Assembly (NCBI GenBank): GCA_963693305.1
Contig: OY855904.1
Span: forward strand, 39,840,417-39,904,416
Direction: 5' to 3'
DNA: 64,000 nucleotides
From: Meandrina meandrites
Taxonomy: Eukaryota; Cnidaria; Anthozoa; Scleractinia; Meandrinidae
Numbering within the stretch: position 1 is the first letter of the stretch; the number at the start of each line of letters is the position of its first letter. The translations under genes were made by a program, and so were the position numbers. A model generated the notes under the pieces. That model saw only the letters and a list, made by a program, of their open reading frames with translations, did not search any database and was not told the DNA's origin. Positions 43,832-55,277 of the stretch are shown piece by piece.

Positions 43832-46077
43832 CTAGACACTATCGTCTTTCTGAAATGAAAAGAACACAAACAGACTGTTTTTGCCTTTTTCTCGATTGCC
43901 AGTTAGTTCTAAAGCTCATGTAAGAGAACTTGTACTAAATAATAAGGAATTGCAAATAAACAAGATATAAACGACTCTTGCAGCCAGTCTCTTGAGGTGT
44001 TAAGATCAAGGTTTTTAAACTCACTTTTTCTCGGTGTTTTGAACAGTAGTTACTTGACTTAATTTAAAATGTATTTGTAAATTATTTTTTACAGAAAATC
44101 AAATACAAAAAGTAGCTAAAAGTTTCACTCCACGGTGCTAATCGAACATAATCGAACTCCGCTTCTAAACCTTTTGGCCAATTCAAACTGATCGAACACT
44201 TCCTTCTTTCATTGGAACATAATCGAACTTTTCCTAATGACCCGTGCTTTGATATTCCAAATCGGTTTCATCTGGTTTGAAACAGGGCGTTGCGGCCAAA
44301 TAGGCTGTGTGTAGCCTTCTAGAAATGGTCGTGGAAGGCTACCACGGGGACGGCAATGGCGGACCCGGGGACGGCAATGGACGAGGTCAGCTGTGGCATT
44401 TACAACGCCACTTCTACAAGTTACTAAAAATTCACCCTTATGAGAATGGTAACACCATATAGTTACGGTTATTTTGCCTACATTAAATTTAAATTACTGT
44501 GTTTTTTTTCTCTACACATTAAAGGGAAGTTTTACTGGCGGCGGTTTAGTTCCTCCGGGACTTATGCATGATTCAATTCCAGCAACGTCCATTTCCCCCC
44601 CTCCCCTCCCCCACCCCCCCAAATCCGCTCGCGCTGATCCCGACCATTAGCCGGTGTTAAGATCAAATTCCCCGAGGTGGGGACATATAACCTGATGGTC
44701 GTTTTCCGGCACAGACCTTAAACTGCGAGGGCGAGTTTTCATTCGCGAGCGACGATAAAAGGCGCCAGTATTCTCAGGGAAAGCTTTCTGTATTGAATCG
44801 TGACATTTTGAATCAAAGGTCTCTTCGAGACAACGCGAAAGCCAAAAAAGCATGAAATTACATTTGCGTGGCCATAAGATGCGAGTCTCCAATAAATACC
44901 GCAATTGAGCAAAGCGGCCGATCGAACAGGCTCAGTCACGAAACTTCGACTGGTTTTCCTTCAAAAAACATTGTCTGTGTCGCTGTATATCATTTCTTTT
45001 GGAAGGAAATTCTTATGAAAGAAAATAAAAATTCGAGCGACTCGAAACAAATGAGAATATAAGGATCATTTTAGTGTTTCTAGAAAATAGCTCAGTTGGT
45101 AGAGTTGCAAATACATGTATAACTGCAACGACGTTCTTTCATGTATTACTATCATCTGCTACTATTAAATTTTACTTAAGATAATTTTATTGCAATAATA
45201 ATAATGGCGATGACGATGACAACTTTATTCATTCAAGTGTCATAATGAGACCAGCTGAGGAAGATCCCACTACTAATTATTTCTAGTTTGGCAAAAGATT
45301 TAAAGTTTAGTCTGTTAAACTGCGAGCACTAGAATGATTTCGAGAATGTTTATCTTTCTGCTAATCAAAAGCAAATTGAATGCTGCTAAAGAATAATTCT
45401 TACTACTTTCATTTTGCTTCTGATGTGTCGGACGAAATTTTAAATTAGCTTTCAAGTAAATATTTGAAGGAAACATTAATTTGTTGTTGTGAAAATGCAT
45501 GTAGTTTTTACAGTAGCTTCCCTTTTAGGGATGAACATTGGCAAAAGATTTATAGTATTACCTGTTAAACCGCGAGCACTAGAATGATTTACGGAATGTT
45601 TGCGTTTCTGCCAATCTGAAACGAAATGAATGTTGTTACAATGGAAGAATTCTTACAGTGTTTATTCTTTATCCTTGAAGTCCCCGCGTAGAAATGTTCG
45701 TATGTAAAGAAAATCTCGATTTGCCCTAAAGTGGGCGCGTAAATTGGTATCGGGAGTTGTGCAGAATGCCCGCAAGTGAGTATCGGGAGTTGTGATAAAT
45801 GCCTGTACGGTGATTGGTCAATGATGACGTAAGATAAACGAAATTCTGCGTGGTGATTGGCTGATGATGACAATGAAGCCAGCAGCGTAAGCACGTGCGC
45901 ACGCGACAAGGTTGATTAACTCCAGGTTTTCACGTAAAGAAAAATTTGAAGTTTAATTTTTGCGCTTTTTATTTTGCAAGGTCTCGAAGACGAAAGATAC
46001 AGAGTTTATTTATCCAACAACCAATAAGAACATATCTACATATTTGTCCGCGATTAGCGATAGCAAGATTCCCTTAA
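43832..46077 (+). other. 3' flank of receptor 9 and intergenic region
   Basis: 43832-44340 matches the 3' flank of receptor 11 (55278-55745), including the AATCGAAC-rich stretch. Beyond that no gene is seen. A direct repeat of about 120 bases occurs at 45293-45420 and 45540-45660 (GGCAAAAGATTTA and GCGAGCACTAGAATGATTT). The last few hundred bases may be leader or LTR of the retroelement that follows, but no LTR pair was found. Confidence 0.55.
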
Positions 46078-46796
46078 GGAAACTCGAGCTGGTCACCTTG
46101 GCTACTTAAACAAGTTGCACAATGACGTCGAATTATCAATGCGAAACGCCGAAAATTATCACGAAGCTTGTGATAAAACTGAGAAACATGTTGAAATCGC
46201 GTTTGCGATATGTTTTCAAGTCTACGATGAATATTATCAATTTGTTGATGATCCTGAAATAACATCAGAAGCACCTTAATGCTTGTTTCAGCGTTTTGTC
46301 TGGCAAATAGGAATTCGACGAATGTTTCGAAGAATCGTGTCAAACAGTACAACGTATCGCTAGTGAAAGCTCAGTGGTTCCTTGTCAAGAAGATGGTGCT
46401 AACGTCGAAGCAAAATACGTCACACGTTAGCTAGCCGATTCAAGTAGTGGAAAGTCAAAGAGTTCTAAAAGTAGTTCTAAAGGTTCTAAGAGTGGTTTGC
46501 GTGCGAGTGAAAGATCGAGTAAGACTAAAGCCGAGTTAAGGAAGTCGAGTAAAGGAGCCTGTTAAAGCGCCAGGAGATGGAACGTGAAATGGAACGGAAA
46601 ATAGCCGGAATGAAAGTTCAAGAAGAAGAATTTAGGCGTCGGATCGCTTTATTAGCAGCAGAAGGGGAAATCGAGAAAGCTAAAGTGGTTGACAAATTCT
46701 ATGAAGCTTCAGAATATTCAAAACGTAGTACTAAGGCAGAGCTGAAACCGGTTTTGATCACGCCACACCCTTTTTCCTATGAAACAGCCTCATGAT
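46078..46796 (+). pseudogene. gag-like remnant of the BEL/Pao element
   Basis: A first open stretch (46080-46280) reads as an acidic, helical segment with HLGYLNKLHNDVELSM, typical of Pao gag N-termini. A second stretch (46577-46795) is a charged coiled coil beginning MEREMERKIAGMKVQEEEF. Stops separate the two. Confidence 0.65.
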
Positions 46797-47026
46797 GGAT
46801 CGAATGTTAAGAATGGCGACTCTGGACAAGTTGGGAGAAACGATTCAAAATCAGAGCCCAATCCAACTGCACAACCTTAGGACCCAGGGCCTCCTCGAAA
46901 GGCCTCCAGTGGTGGAGACTTGACTGGCTCGCGACACTTGCAACAATTACTGACGCAGCATCAAGAAGGTTTGCAGCTTAAGCGGTTTCGATTCAATAAG
47001 GATTTGAGATGCCCAAGTGAGAGCTT

Positions 47027-48060
47027 TTGACCTTTGATGGTAATCCCCTGAGCTACTGGCTGTTCATAAACAACTTTGAGGTCAACGTTGCTAAGAGGGT
47101 ACCAGATGCCGAAACCTTATTCAACACTGTACCAGAAAGGGTAGAGAAGCAATTAAGAACTGTGCCATCGTATCCAATCCAGAACTCAGGAGATCTTGTA
47201 TCACATATTTGGACAGAAACACATCGTTGCGCGTACGCACATCGCGAAGATAATGGAAGGCTCTCAGCAGTACGGAGTACGGACGTCGTTGATTTGTCTG
47301 ACCTGTCCGTTCAAATGCAGAATTGTGCGCTGACCCTCGTTCAAATGGGCTACGAGGCAAATGTAAACGGCTCAGAGAATCTTGTAATGGTGGTGAAGCG
47401 CCTTCCTGTTCATCTGCAGTCCAAATGGGCGGACAGAGCCGGTTTATTAAGCCTAGCTGGCACGGAACCGAACTTTATGCATTTAGCCGAGTTTGTCGAA
47501 GAGAAATCTATGTTGGGAAACACTATGTATGAGGGCATAGTTGGATCGACACCAGACAAAGAGTGGAGTTCTAACTGCCGTCCAAAGTAAAGCAGCCTCC
47601 CTTGAAAGGAAATATCCTCTGGTGGCCAAGCGATGATCTCTCGAAAGAGCCAACCAATTTCCAGGTGTTAGTGCATTTGTTCGGAGCCACGTCCTCTCCA
47701 ATTGTCCGGGCGAATTTGATGTGGAAACCATTAACGCCGTCAACCGGAACTTTAACGTGGACGACTCACCAAGCGGTACGTTTGTCCGGCCAGCTACGGG
47801 AATTGTTGGCAAGAGGTGGTTTTCGACTAACGAAATGGATTAGTAACGACAGAAACGTAACCGACACTGTTCCAGTAACGGAAAGACCGCCTTCGGTGGT
47901 TAACTTGGATTTAAAGAATCTCCGCGTAGAACGCACTTTTGATGTACAATGGGACATGGAGACAGACGCCTTCAATTTTAGAATTATAGATGAAGAAAAG
48001 GCCCCAACACGTAGGGGAATCTTGTCTGTTGTAAGCTCCATATAGGACCCTCTTGGGTTC
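47027..48060 (+). pseudogene. Gag/RT remnant of the BEL/Pao element
   Basis: 47027-47590 opens with FDGNPLSYWLFINNFE, a hallmark of the Pao-associated DUF1759 region. After a break the RT fragment FQVLVHLFGATSSPI appears near 47660; the catalytic motif near 47753-47764 is NVDD rather than YVDD, in a different frame; and the downstream hallmark GILSVVSSI ends at a stop near 48045. The normal RT is much longer, so a large deletion joins these parts. Confidence 0.75.
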
Positions 48061-48229
48061 ATGGCACCTGCCATCTTTGCTGCCAAAAGCCTGTTACAAA
48101 GCCTATGTAGGCAGAAGAATGGCTGGGACTAAGAGGTATCGACTGCAGATTCTGTTGTATGGCATGAATGGCTGAAGGAAATCTCATGTTTAAGAACAAT
48201 ATCTATTCCCAGATGTTTCAAGCCCCCAA

Positions 48230-48700
48230 GGGTTCGGAGTAATTCTCAACGTGCAACTATACCATCTCTCAGATGAGTCTGAATATGGATACGGAGCAGC
48301 ATCGTATCTCCGAATTGTCTACGACAACGTGGTTACATTTGTTTGTTCTTGGTAAATCTCGCGTGACCCCCCCCCCCCCCCCAAAAAAAAAAAAAAAAAA
48401 AAAAAGAAAAAGAAAAAAAAGTGCTGTCCATGCCGCGTCTTGAGCTGACAGCAACAGTTGTCGCCGTGAAATTGAACTGCCTAAAATTCGGAGCGAGCTC
48501 GAGTATCCAATACACGACGTAATCTATTGGACGGATTCTACCGTGGTCTGGCAGTATATTCGCGATGAATCAAGAAGATTTCGCAATTCAGACGTTTGTT
48601 GTCAACAGAGTCGCGATGATACACGATGAATCTACACCACATCAAACCACATCAATGGCGACACGTTGACACCTGTACAAACTCTGCTAACATAGCGTCT
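48230..48700 (+). pseudogene. RNase H remnant of the BEL/Pao element
   Basis: LSDESEYGYGAASYL opens the domain, LELTATVVAVKLNCL follows after the C/A-run, then TDSTVVWQYIRDESRRF and QWRHVDT..NSANIASRG. The order matches Pao RNase H. At least one frameshift and the homopolymer insertion break it. Confidence 0.75.
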
Positions 48701-49159
48701 AGAGGGGCGGGTGGTTCCGAAGTACATAAGATGGAGACTGCTTCATGGCCCGAAGTTTCTTTGGAAGGAAAAGAAACATTGGCCCGGGCAACCCCTTCAG
48801 TTGCCAGAATTGTCCAAAGATGACAGCAAATGTCGAAAGAGCTCTGGTCGTGCGAATATGATTGTCCATGGTAAAATATTGGAACCATTGCTGTCTCGTT
48901 ACTCATCCTGGGACAGTCTTCGAAAGGCCATAGCCTGGTTAGTACGTTTCAAGAAGTATTTGGCTGGCAGCGTCACCAAGGACCCAGACAGCGTTAACAA
49001 GGGACCTCTGTCTGACTGTGGCCGAGGCTATAGCTTCAGAAAGTGTTATTGTTAAAGCCGTCCAGCATGTCCCGTTTCCAGCGGAGCTTGCTGTGGCAAG
49101 ACCAGATAGTTTCAGGGAACAAGAAGAGGCGCTTTCCACGGTCTAGTCCAATACCCAAC

Positions 49160-50045
49160 TTGAATCCTTTCCTTGCTGAGGGAATATTGAGGGTAGGAGG
49201 GCGCCTCGGGAATGCACCTGTTTCGTTCGAAGCGGAGCACCCTGTTATTCTTCCCACTAAACATCACGTGACAAACCTGATCATCCAGAATTGTCGTCGC
49301 CAACAGGGGCATTATGGTCCTTCTCAAGTTCTGGCCTACATCCGAAAGAGATTTTGGATTGTGCGAAGGCTCTCAGCGGTACGCAGGGTTTTGGCAAGCT
49401 GCGTGAATTGTCGGAAGCAGAATACTCGTCCTGGTGAACAGATTGTGGCCACACTCCCGGCGGCACGAGTCGCTCCGTCAGATCCACCGTTTACCCATGT
49501 GGGTGTGGACTACTTCGGTCATGTGATTCTTTGTAAAGCAAGGGCGCAGTGAGGTATAACGTTACGGATGTTTTTTTGCATGCCTGACCGTGAGGGCTGT
49601 GCATATTGAAGCCGCGCACACGTTAGAAGCAGACTCCTTTATCTGTGCGTATCAGCGTATCAGATATCCAGCGACAATGGCACCAATTTTACTAGCGCTG
49701 AGCTAGAGCTAAGAGAAGCACTAGAGCGACTGGAACAAACCAACGTCTACGGTGGTCTTAGGAAGGACAACGTTCAGTGGTCATTTAATCCTCCCGAGGC
49801 CAGCCTTCAAAGTGGAATCTGGGAACGTAGGATCCACTCCGTACGAAAGATTTTGGGCGCCTTGTTGAAGGAGCAGCTGATTAAAGACGAAAAACTGTCA
49901 ACCTTCTTGTGTGAAGTGGAGAAGATACTCAACGATAGGCCTTTAACCCCCATTAGCGATCACTCCGATGATCCAGATCCAGCCGCAAACACCAAACAAA
50001 TTCCTGCTTTCGAAATCCAATTCCTGCCTTCCGCCGGATGTCTTT
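49160..50045 (+). pseudogene. Integrase remnant of the BEL/Pao element
   Basis: The zinc-binding end has HYGPSQVLAYIRKRFWIVR and a CVNC pair (49400-49411). The catalytic core begins at PPFTHVGVDYFG near 49490, continues after a frame break to [13 protein letters not shown], and ends with GIWERRIHSVRKIL and LNDRPLTPI. A deletion around 49640 removes part of the core. Confidence 0.8.
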
Positions 50046-51124
50046 AACACTCACGACAAGTACAACAAGCGTTGACGCCAAGCACAATGCCTAGCATGGA
50101 CTTTTGGGAATTTCCTGTCAATCAACTTAATTTCAACTTTCTGTACTATTTGGGATAAATTGACGTGCTCTCAGCCAATGAGCTTGCTGAAATGTTTGCA
50201 TGTGTATTATTAACAACGTTAAAGATACGGTATATTGCTGGTGTGCTTGCTGTAGTTTTGCTTATCTGCTTGGCTTCAACAATTCATTGTCCCATGAAGA
50301 AGAGAAGGCCAGAAACCATGTGATACCTCGTCACCACAACACGAGAAAAATTTGCAAAACACGCGACGCCAGCGAGTGTTTTCTTCTGAATTATCGCAAA
50401 AATGTCCAAAACAGAATCAATTTTGAAAATAGAAGAGCCAAAACTATCAAGCGAAAGAATTGACTTTGGTATCGGATACGCTGAAAATAAGAAGATTAAC
50501 AGCGGGGGCAGCTGTGGTGCCAACTATTCCTAGTAGTCAGTTTAATATTAAGATCCAACATAATGAAATGAATTCTTCTTCATTTCTTTAAGCTCTGATA
50601 GCATTTACTCCGAGAGAGGCCGATAAGAAATCATGAAAAAAAATTACCTCTGAACATATTAAAGTTACAATATATTATTTTCCCAATAAAAAGAACAAAC
50701 TTCGCTTTAAGCATGTTTACAGCTGTTTTACCCTCTAACAGCTAATATTTACTGTTTTTTCCTAGATGTTTTCTATCAGCAGGGTGCTTGAGTGAAAGGC
50801 TGTATTATCTTTGAATAATGTCAGACAATTTCCATATAAAAAGAGGCGTGTAAATTACCATTTCGAGTTTATATTATGCCAATCTCGCAAAAAAAAAAAA
50901 AAAAAAAACGGTGTCGCTTTTAAACAAAACTTGAATAGGTAATGAACACATTTCACGAAGAAAACTACAGGGTAAGTTAATTTCATCGGACGTTTCTGTT
51001 GGCGTCTCCACTCAATTGGATAAACTCTGTTATATGCTTTCTAGAAAAAGGACAATTATTTGCAACTAGCAATCGTAAAAAAAAAAAAACAGATCGACAA
51101 CGTAGAAAGATCATAACCAGATAA
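50046..51124 (+). other. Upstream region of receptor 10
   Basis: From about 50210 it matches the regions upstream of receptors 1 and 5 (11083-11410 and later pieces), but without the MITE at 11431 and with several hundred bases missing. It ends in the conserved cassette. No gene is seen. Confidence 0.6.
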
Positions 51125-52051
51125 ATGTTGATGATGAACACTGATGCCAAGAAACACAATAACGGATCAGTTGACCATCATTCAAACATTGAAGACAACT
51201 CTACTCCTGGAACTATTGTTATCATAAACTGTGTTCTTAATGCTCCACTGATGGTCATATCCATTCTGGGCAACGCTTTGGCATTGGCAGCCATAATAAG
51301 AACTCCTTCCATTCGCTCAACTTCAATGATTATGCTCTGCAGTCTCGCTGTATCAGACCTTCTTGTTGGTCTCATTGTTCAACCGATTTTTATTGCTCTT
51401 CAACTTACAAACGACCGTTTTGTTGACCATGTTTTGGATATGACCGGGCCTCCCCTATGTGCAGTTTCTCTCATGACAATAACAGCCATCGCTGTGGATC
51501 GATTTCTGGCTCTTCACTATCACATGAGATATGCTTCCTTAGTGACTGAATCTCGTGTTAAATATAGTCTAGTAATTATATGGTTGATTGCCTTTTTTCT
51601 ATCAGGTTTTCATTTTTGGGGAGTTCGTTTATATAGGTTTCTTTCAGGCGTTGTTATTATCATTTGTCTTATAATTTCCACATTTTCTTATATCAAAATT
51701 TATCGAATTGTTCGTCGGCATCAGTTACAAATTCACACTCAACAAGAAGCAGTACAAAGTTCCAATGCTGAAAATAACTTATTTTTGAACATGGTGCGAT
51801 TGAAAAGAAGTGCAATGAACACTTTCGTGTTTTACATGGTATTGTTTGCTTGTTATTTTCCAGTGTATGTTATACTAACTCTCCGTGGAACTGGAAAGGA
51901 CTGGAAACCAGAATGGGACTTTGGTATCACTGTAGTATATATGAACTCGTCCATCAATCCATTTTTGTACTGTTGGCGTCTTCGCGAGCTTCGGGCGGCC
52001 GTTGTAAAGACAGCAAAGCAGATGTTATGTACACAAATAGAAGAAAGCTAG
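51125..52051 (+). CDS. Rhodopsin-like GPCR 10, subtype A
   Basis: Intronless, 308 residues from ATGTTGATGATGAAC; the third in-frame ATG corresponds to the start in receptors 1 and 5, so the first three residues are optional. TM3 cysteine 112 (GPPLCAVSL), DRF 125-127, CYFPVYVILTL in TM6, NPFLY 278-282, tail CTQIEES. Its N-terminal tail resembles receptors 1 and 5 (MNTDAKKHNN), while TM6 to the tail matches receptor 4 (YMVL.ACYFP, FGITVVYMN), which suggests a mosaic history. AATAAA at 52163-52168. Confidence 0.93.
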   Translation: MLMMNTDAKKHNNGSVDHHSNIEDNSTPGTIVIINCVLNAPLMVISILGNALALAAIIRTPSIRSTSMIMLCSLAVSDLLVGLIVQPIFIALQLTNDRFVDHVLDMTGPPLCAVSLMTITAIAVDRFLALHYHMRYASLVTESRVKYSLVIIWLIAFFLSGFHFWGVRLYRFLSGVVIIICLIISTFSYIKIYRIVRRHQLQIHTQQEAVQSSNAENNLFLNMVRLKRSAMNTFVFYMVLFACYFPVYVILTLRGTGKDWKPEWDFGITVVYMNSSINPFLYCWRLRELRAAVVKTAKQMLCTQIEES

Positions 52052-54353
52052 ACCGTCTTCTTATTGAATGAAAAGAAAATGTTAAAAACGGAATAGAACG
52101 AGACAGCAATTTTCGTTTTCTGTGTTTCTATGCTTGAGAAGTCGAGATAAAGAATAATTGTAAATAAACAAGTAATTTTGTGACACTTGCAGGACCTCGA
52201 TCGTAATGTTAGATCGCACTCGAGTGCTCTGAAATTTTTCTCGGTGTGTAATAGCATTAACAGTAGTTAAATTAGCTGGGCATCGCCCTAAATAATCATA
52301 CGTTGCGGAGAATCGGAGGCTATCTGAATAGAAATTATTTTCATATGGGAAAAACACCTTTCTTTTTAGTTGTGCGACAATTTATAACAAACTCCCTGTA
52401 AATATAGCAAACACCGATAATATACAGACGATTTGCTGCATTGTAAAACATTTCTTTAATCATAATGTTTTATTAACGTTTCTATAAGCCTTCTTTTGCA
52501 AGTAGCATTGTAATAAGCTTAGTATTTTTATCTTTGTCAACTTTCACAATAATTTTTAAAGATGCAGGGCACCTGTGGATACCAGCCTACGAGCTGAATT
52601 GGCTACCCTGCATAAATAAAGTCTAACTTACTTACTTAGTTAGTTACTTACTTTAATGCTGTCCATTCAAAGCGGAAAAGTACTAAACAACTGTTAATTG
52701 TAACGAACTGCACAATTTTCGCAATTTTGATCTTCTTCTTAAGAAGAATTGTTAAAATCTACAGCCCCTTTTAAACCCAGAAAACGAAAATTGAATAAGT
52801 CCTTAAGCTGTTTTTTTAAGTTCAGCTTCATATTTTAGTTTGCAGAATTAAAAGTCGTATCAAGATCTTAATTCTCTTTACTTTTATCTGTACGTTTCTT
52901 ATATCAGTAACTGGGAGAATTTGGTTAAATGTTTGGCACGCTTTTCCCTTTGTGATCATGATCATTTTCTTAGTTTTAAATATAAAACGCCGGTTTTAAG
53001 CCATGGGTTTATACAACATCGTAAGGGGTTTTCTGTGGACATAACTGGGGGAGATCCAATCGAGGGGGGTGGGAGAGGGGGAGGGAGGGGAAGTTCAAAG
53101 TGAGCTGACAGCAAACGACTTTCGTCATACGTGTGTATGTTGCATCCAAATATTTGCTTCTTCTTTACTCAATGCAGGTGCCCGTTAACTAAAGGGAAAG
53201 AAAGTTTCGCTAGAACCCTCTCGCTGTCTCCATTACAATATAAATTTTGTACATAAAATATTTCTTTGCAATCAAAGGGTGAATAAAGCTTGTTGTTGTT
53301 TTGCCCAGTGTGGGTTCTCTATGAATGAATGCTAGTAAGAATCTTTTACAATTGCTGTTTTCAATGGATTCGAGCCTTTTTAGAGATGAAGTCACAATGG
53401 TTTTTATTTACAATTTCTTTTGAAAAAAACAGCTTTGAACAAATGCCACCCAATGTTGCTGTCTTAATTAAACCATCCAGATTCACTGTTATGTACTTTG
53501 CTCTTGTGGTTTGGTTTTACCTCAGATTGATTAAAATATACATGTGTAAACATTTCAGAGATAATTCTTTTGCTTAAACACAAGAGGATTGAAACATGTT
53601 GTCAAATCTGAACGTGTCACGAAAGTCTTGTCAAGAACTGATGGCTGAAACACTTCACTTTGCCAATAAGCCATGGCTATCGTTGTATTCGCTAAACTCT
53701 TGATAACAGCCATTCGGGTCGTCGACGACGTACACAAAGACCTCCAAATTACACTTAGCCTGTCTGCTTAATTATGCATATGCATATTTGAGAACAAATT
53801 TCTTATTACTGACTACTGATTCTCATTTACTTAGAAGCAACAACAGGGACAATATTTCAATGTGTTTGTACAGTTTTTTTTGCATACAGAAAATTTAACT
53901 CATCTCCGACTCCATCTCTAATATTGGAAACTCAATTAAGAATAAAATTCAGCGATATGAAAATATTGAAAGGCTGTTTTATTTTTTAATCAAAGACAAG
54001 TTCAGTCTAAAAGGGCGCTGTAAATTACCAGAAATTGAATGAAAAGCTCCTCGAGTTATATCAAGGAACAATTCTAATTACTTGGCAATCTCGCCAAAAC
54101 TCGATGTCACTTTTTGGGGAAAAATGAATAGGTAATGAACACATGTCACGATGAAAACGTCAGGAGAGGTTTATTCAGAATCACCAGATGTTTTAGAAAA
54201 TATACTTAACTGAGTTGCTTTCTGTTTCGTCTCCATTGTTGGACCTTGCACCTCCGTTATATGCTTTGTGTAGAAAGGATAATTATTTTTAACTAGCAAC
54301 TGTAAAACCAAACAGTTTGGCAACTAAAAGAGATCATAACCGGAACCAGCTAA
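52052..54353 (+). other. Intergenic between receptors 10 and 11
   Basis: It follows the standard receptor 3' flank (as at 17987 and 34296) and ends in the conserved cassette. An insertion of about 389 bp (53210-53598) interrupts the paralogous GTTTCGTTGTCAAAT; its GAATAAAGCTTGTTGTTG motif near 53281 resembles a LINE 3' end. No gene is seen. Confidence 0.6.
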
Positions 54354-55277
54354 ATGTCCATGATGAACAATACCAGCAAACACAGCAACGGATCAGTTGA
54401 CCATCACTCAGACAATGAAGACAACTCTACTCCTGAAACTATTGTCATCATAAACTGTTTTCTTAATGCTCCACTGATGCTCATATCCATTCTGGGCAAC
54501 GCTTTGGTATTGGCCGCCATAATAAGAACTCCTTCCATTCGCTCAACTTCAATGATTATGCTCGGCAGTCTCGCTGTTTCAGATCTCCTCGTTGGCTTCC
54601 TTGCTCAACCGATTAATATTGCTATGCAACTTTCGAAGTACAATTTCATATACGATGCTTGGAGCGTAATAGGGCCCTATTTAGTTAGGGTTTCTCTCAT
54701 GACAATAACGGCCATCGCTGTGGATCGATTTCTGGCTCTTCACTATCACATGAGATATGCTTCCTTAGTGACTGAATCTCGTGTTAAATATACGTTAGTA
54801 ATTATATGGTTGATTGCCGTTTTTCTATCAGGTTTTCACTTTTGGGTCCCTCTTTTATATAGGTTTCTTTCAGGCGTAGTTATTATCATTTGTCTTATAA
54901 TTTCCACATTTTCTTACATCAGAATTTATCGAATTGTTCGTCGGCATCAGCTACAAATCCACACTCAACAACAAGCAGTGGAAAGTTCCAATGCTGAAAA
55001 TTTTAACTTAAACATGGTGCGATTGAAAAGAAGTACCATGAACACTTTCGTGTTCTACATAGCTTTGATTATATGTTATTTCCCAATGTATGTTATACTG
55101 ATTCTGTATGGAACCTCTGTCATCGACTGGCGAACAAAATTTCACTTTGCTACCACTTTAGTGTTTAGCAACTCGTCCATTAATCCATTTTTGTACTGCT
55201 GGCGTCTTCGCGAGCTTCGTGCGGCCGTTGTTAAGACAACAAAGCAGATGTTATGTAAACAAACAGAAGACAACTAG
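54354..55277 (+). CDS. Rhodopsin-like GPCR 11, subtype B without TM3 cysteine
   Basis: Intronless, 307 residues, start MSMMNNTSKH. Valine replaces the TM3 cysteine at 111 (YLVRVSLM). DRF 124-126, ICYFPMYVILILYGTSVIDW across TM6 and loop 3, NPFLY 277-281, tail KQTEDN. It pairs with receptor 9 in loop 1, loop 3 and the 3' flank, but loop 2 differs (FHFWVPLLYRF). The third-loop segment is one residue shorter (NAENFNLNM). AATAAA at 55401-55406. Last gene of the array. Confidence 0.92.
   Translation: MSMMNNTSKHSNGSVDHHSDNEDNSTPETIVIINCFLNAPLMLISILGNALVLAAIIRTPSIRSTSMIMLGSLAVSDLLVGFLAQPINIAMQLSKYNFIYDAWSVIGPYLVRVSLMTITAIAVDRFLALHYHMRYASLVTESRVKYTLVIIWLIAVFLSGFHFWVPLLYRFLSGVVIIICLIISTFSYIRIYRIVRRHQLQIHTQQQAVESSNAENFNLNMVRLKRSTMNTFVFYIALIICYFPMYVILILYGTSVIDWRTKFHFATTLVFSNSSINPFLYCWRLRELRAAVVKTTKQMLCKQTEDN

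Larger units (their letters stand above)
46078..50045 (+). mobile_element. Decayed BEL/Pao-type LTR retrotransposon, LTRs not found
   Basis: Remnants lie in the canonical gag-pol order on the plus strand with many frame breaks: a gag-like segment (46078-46796), a segment resembling the DUF1759 gag part of Pao elements (47027-47590), reverse transcriptase scraps (47650-48060), RNase H (48230-48700) and integrase (49160-50045). Most of the N-terminal RT and the protease are missing. A C-run followed by an A-run at 48366-48405 replaces part of the RNase H region. No flanking LTR pair was recognised. It separates receptor 9 from receptor 10. Confidence 0.85.

Noticed and set aside
45080..45160. 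Possible tRNA gene (TAGCTCAGTTGGTAGAG)
   Set aside because: Only an A-box-like half is present; there is no B box and no acceptor or anticodon stem pairing downstream.
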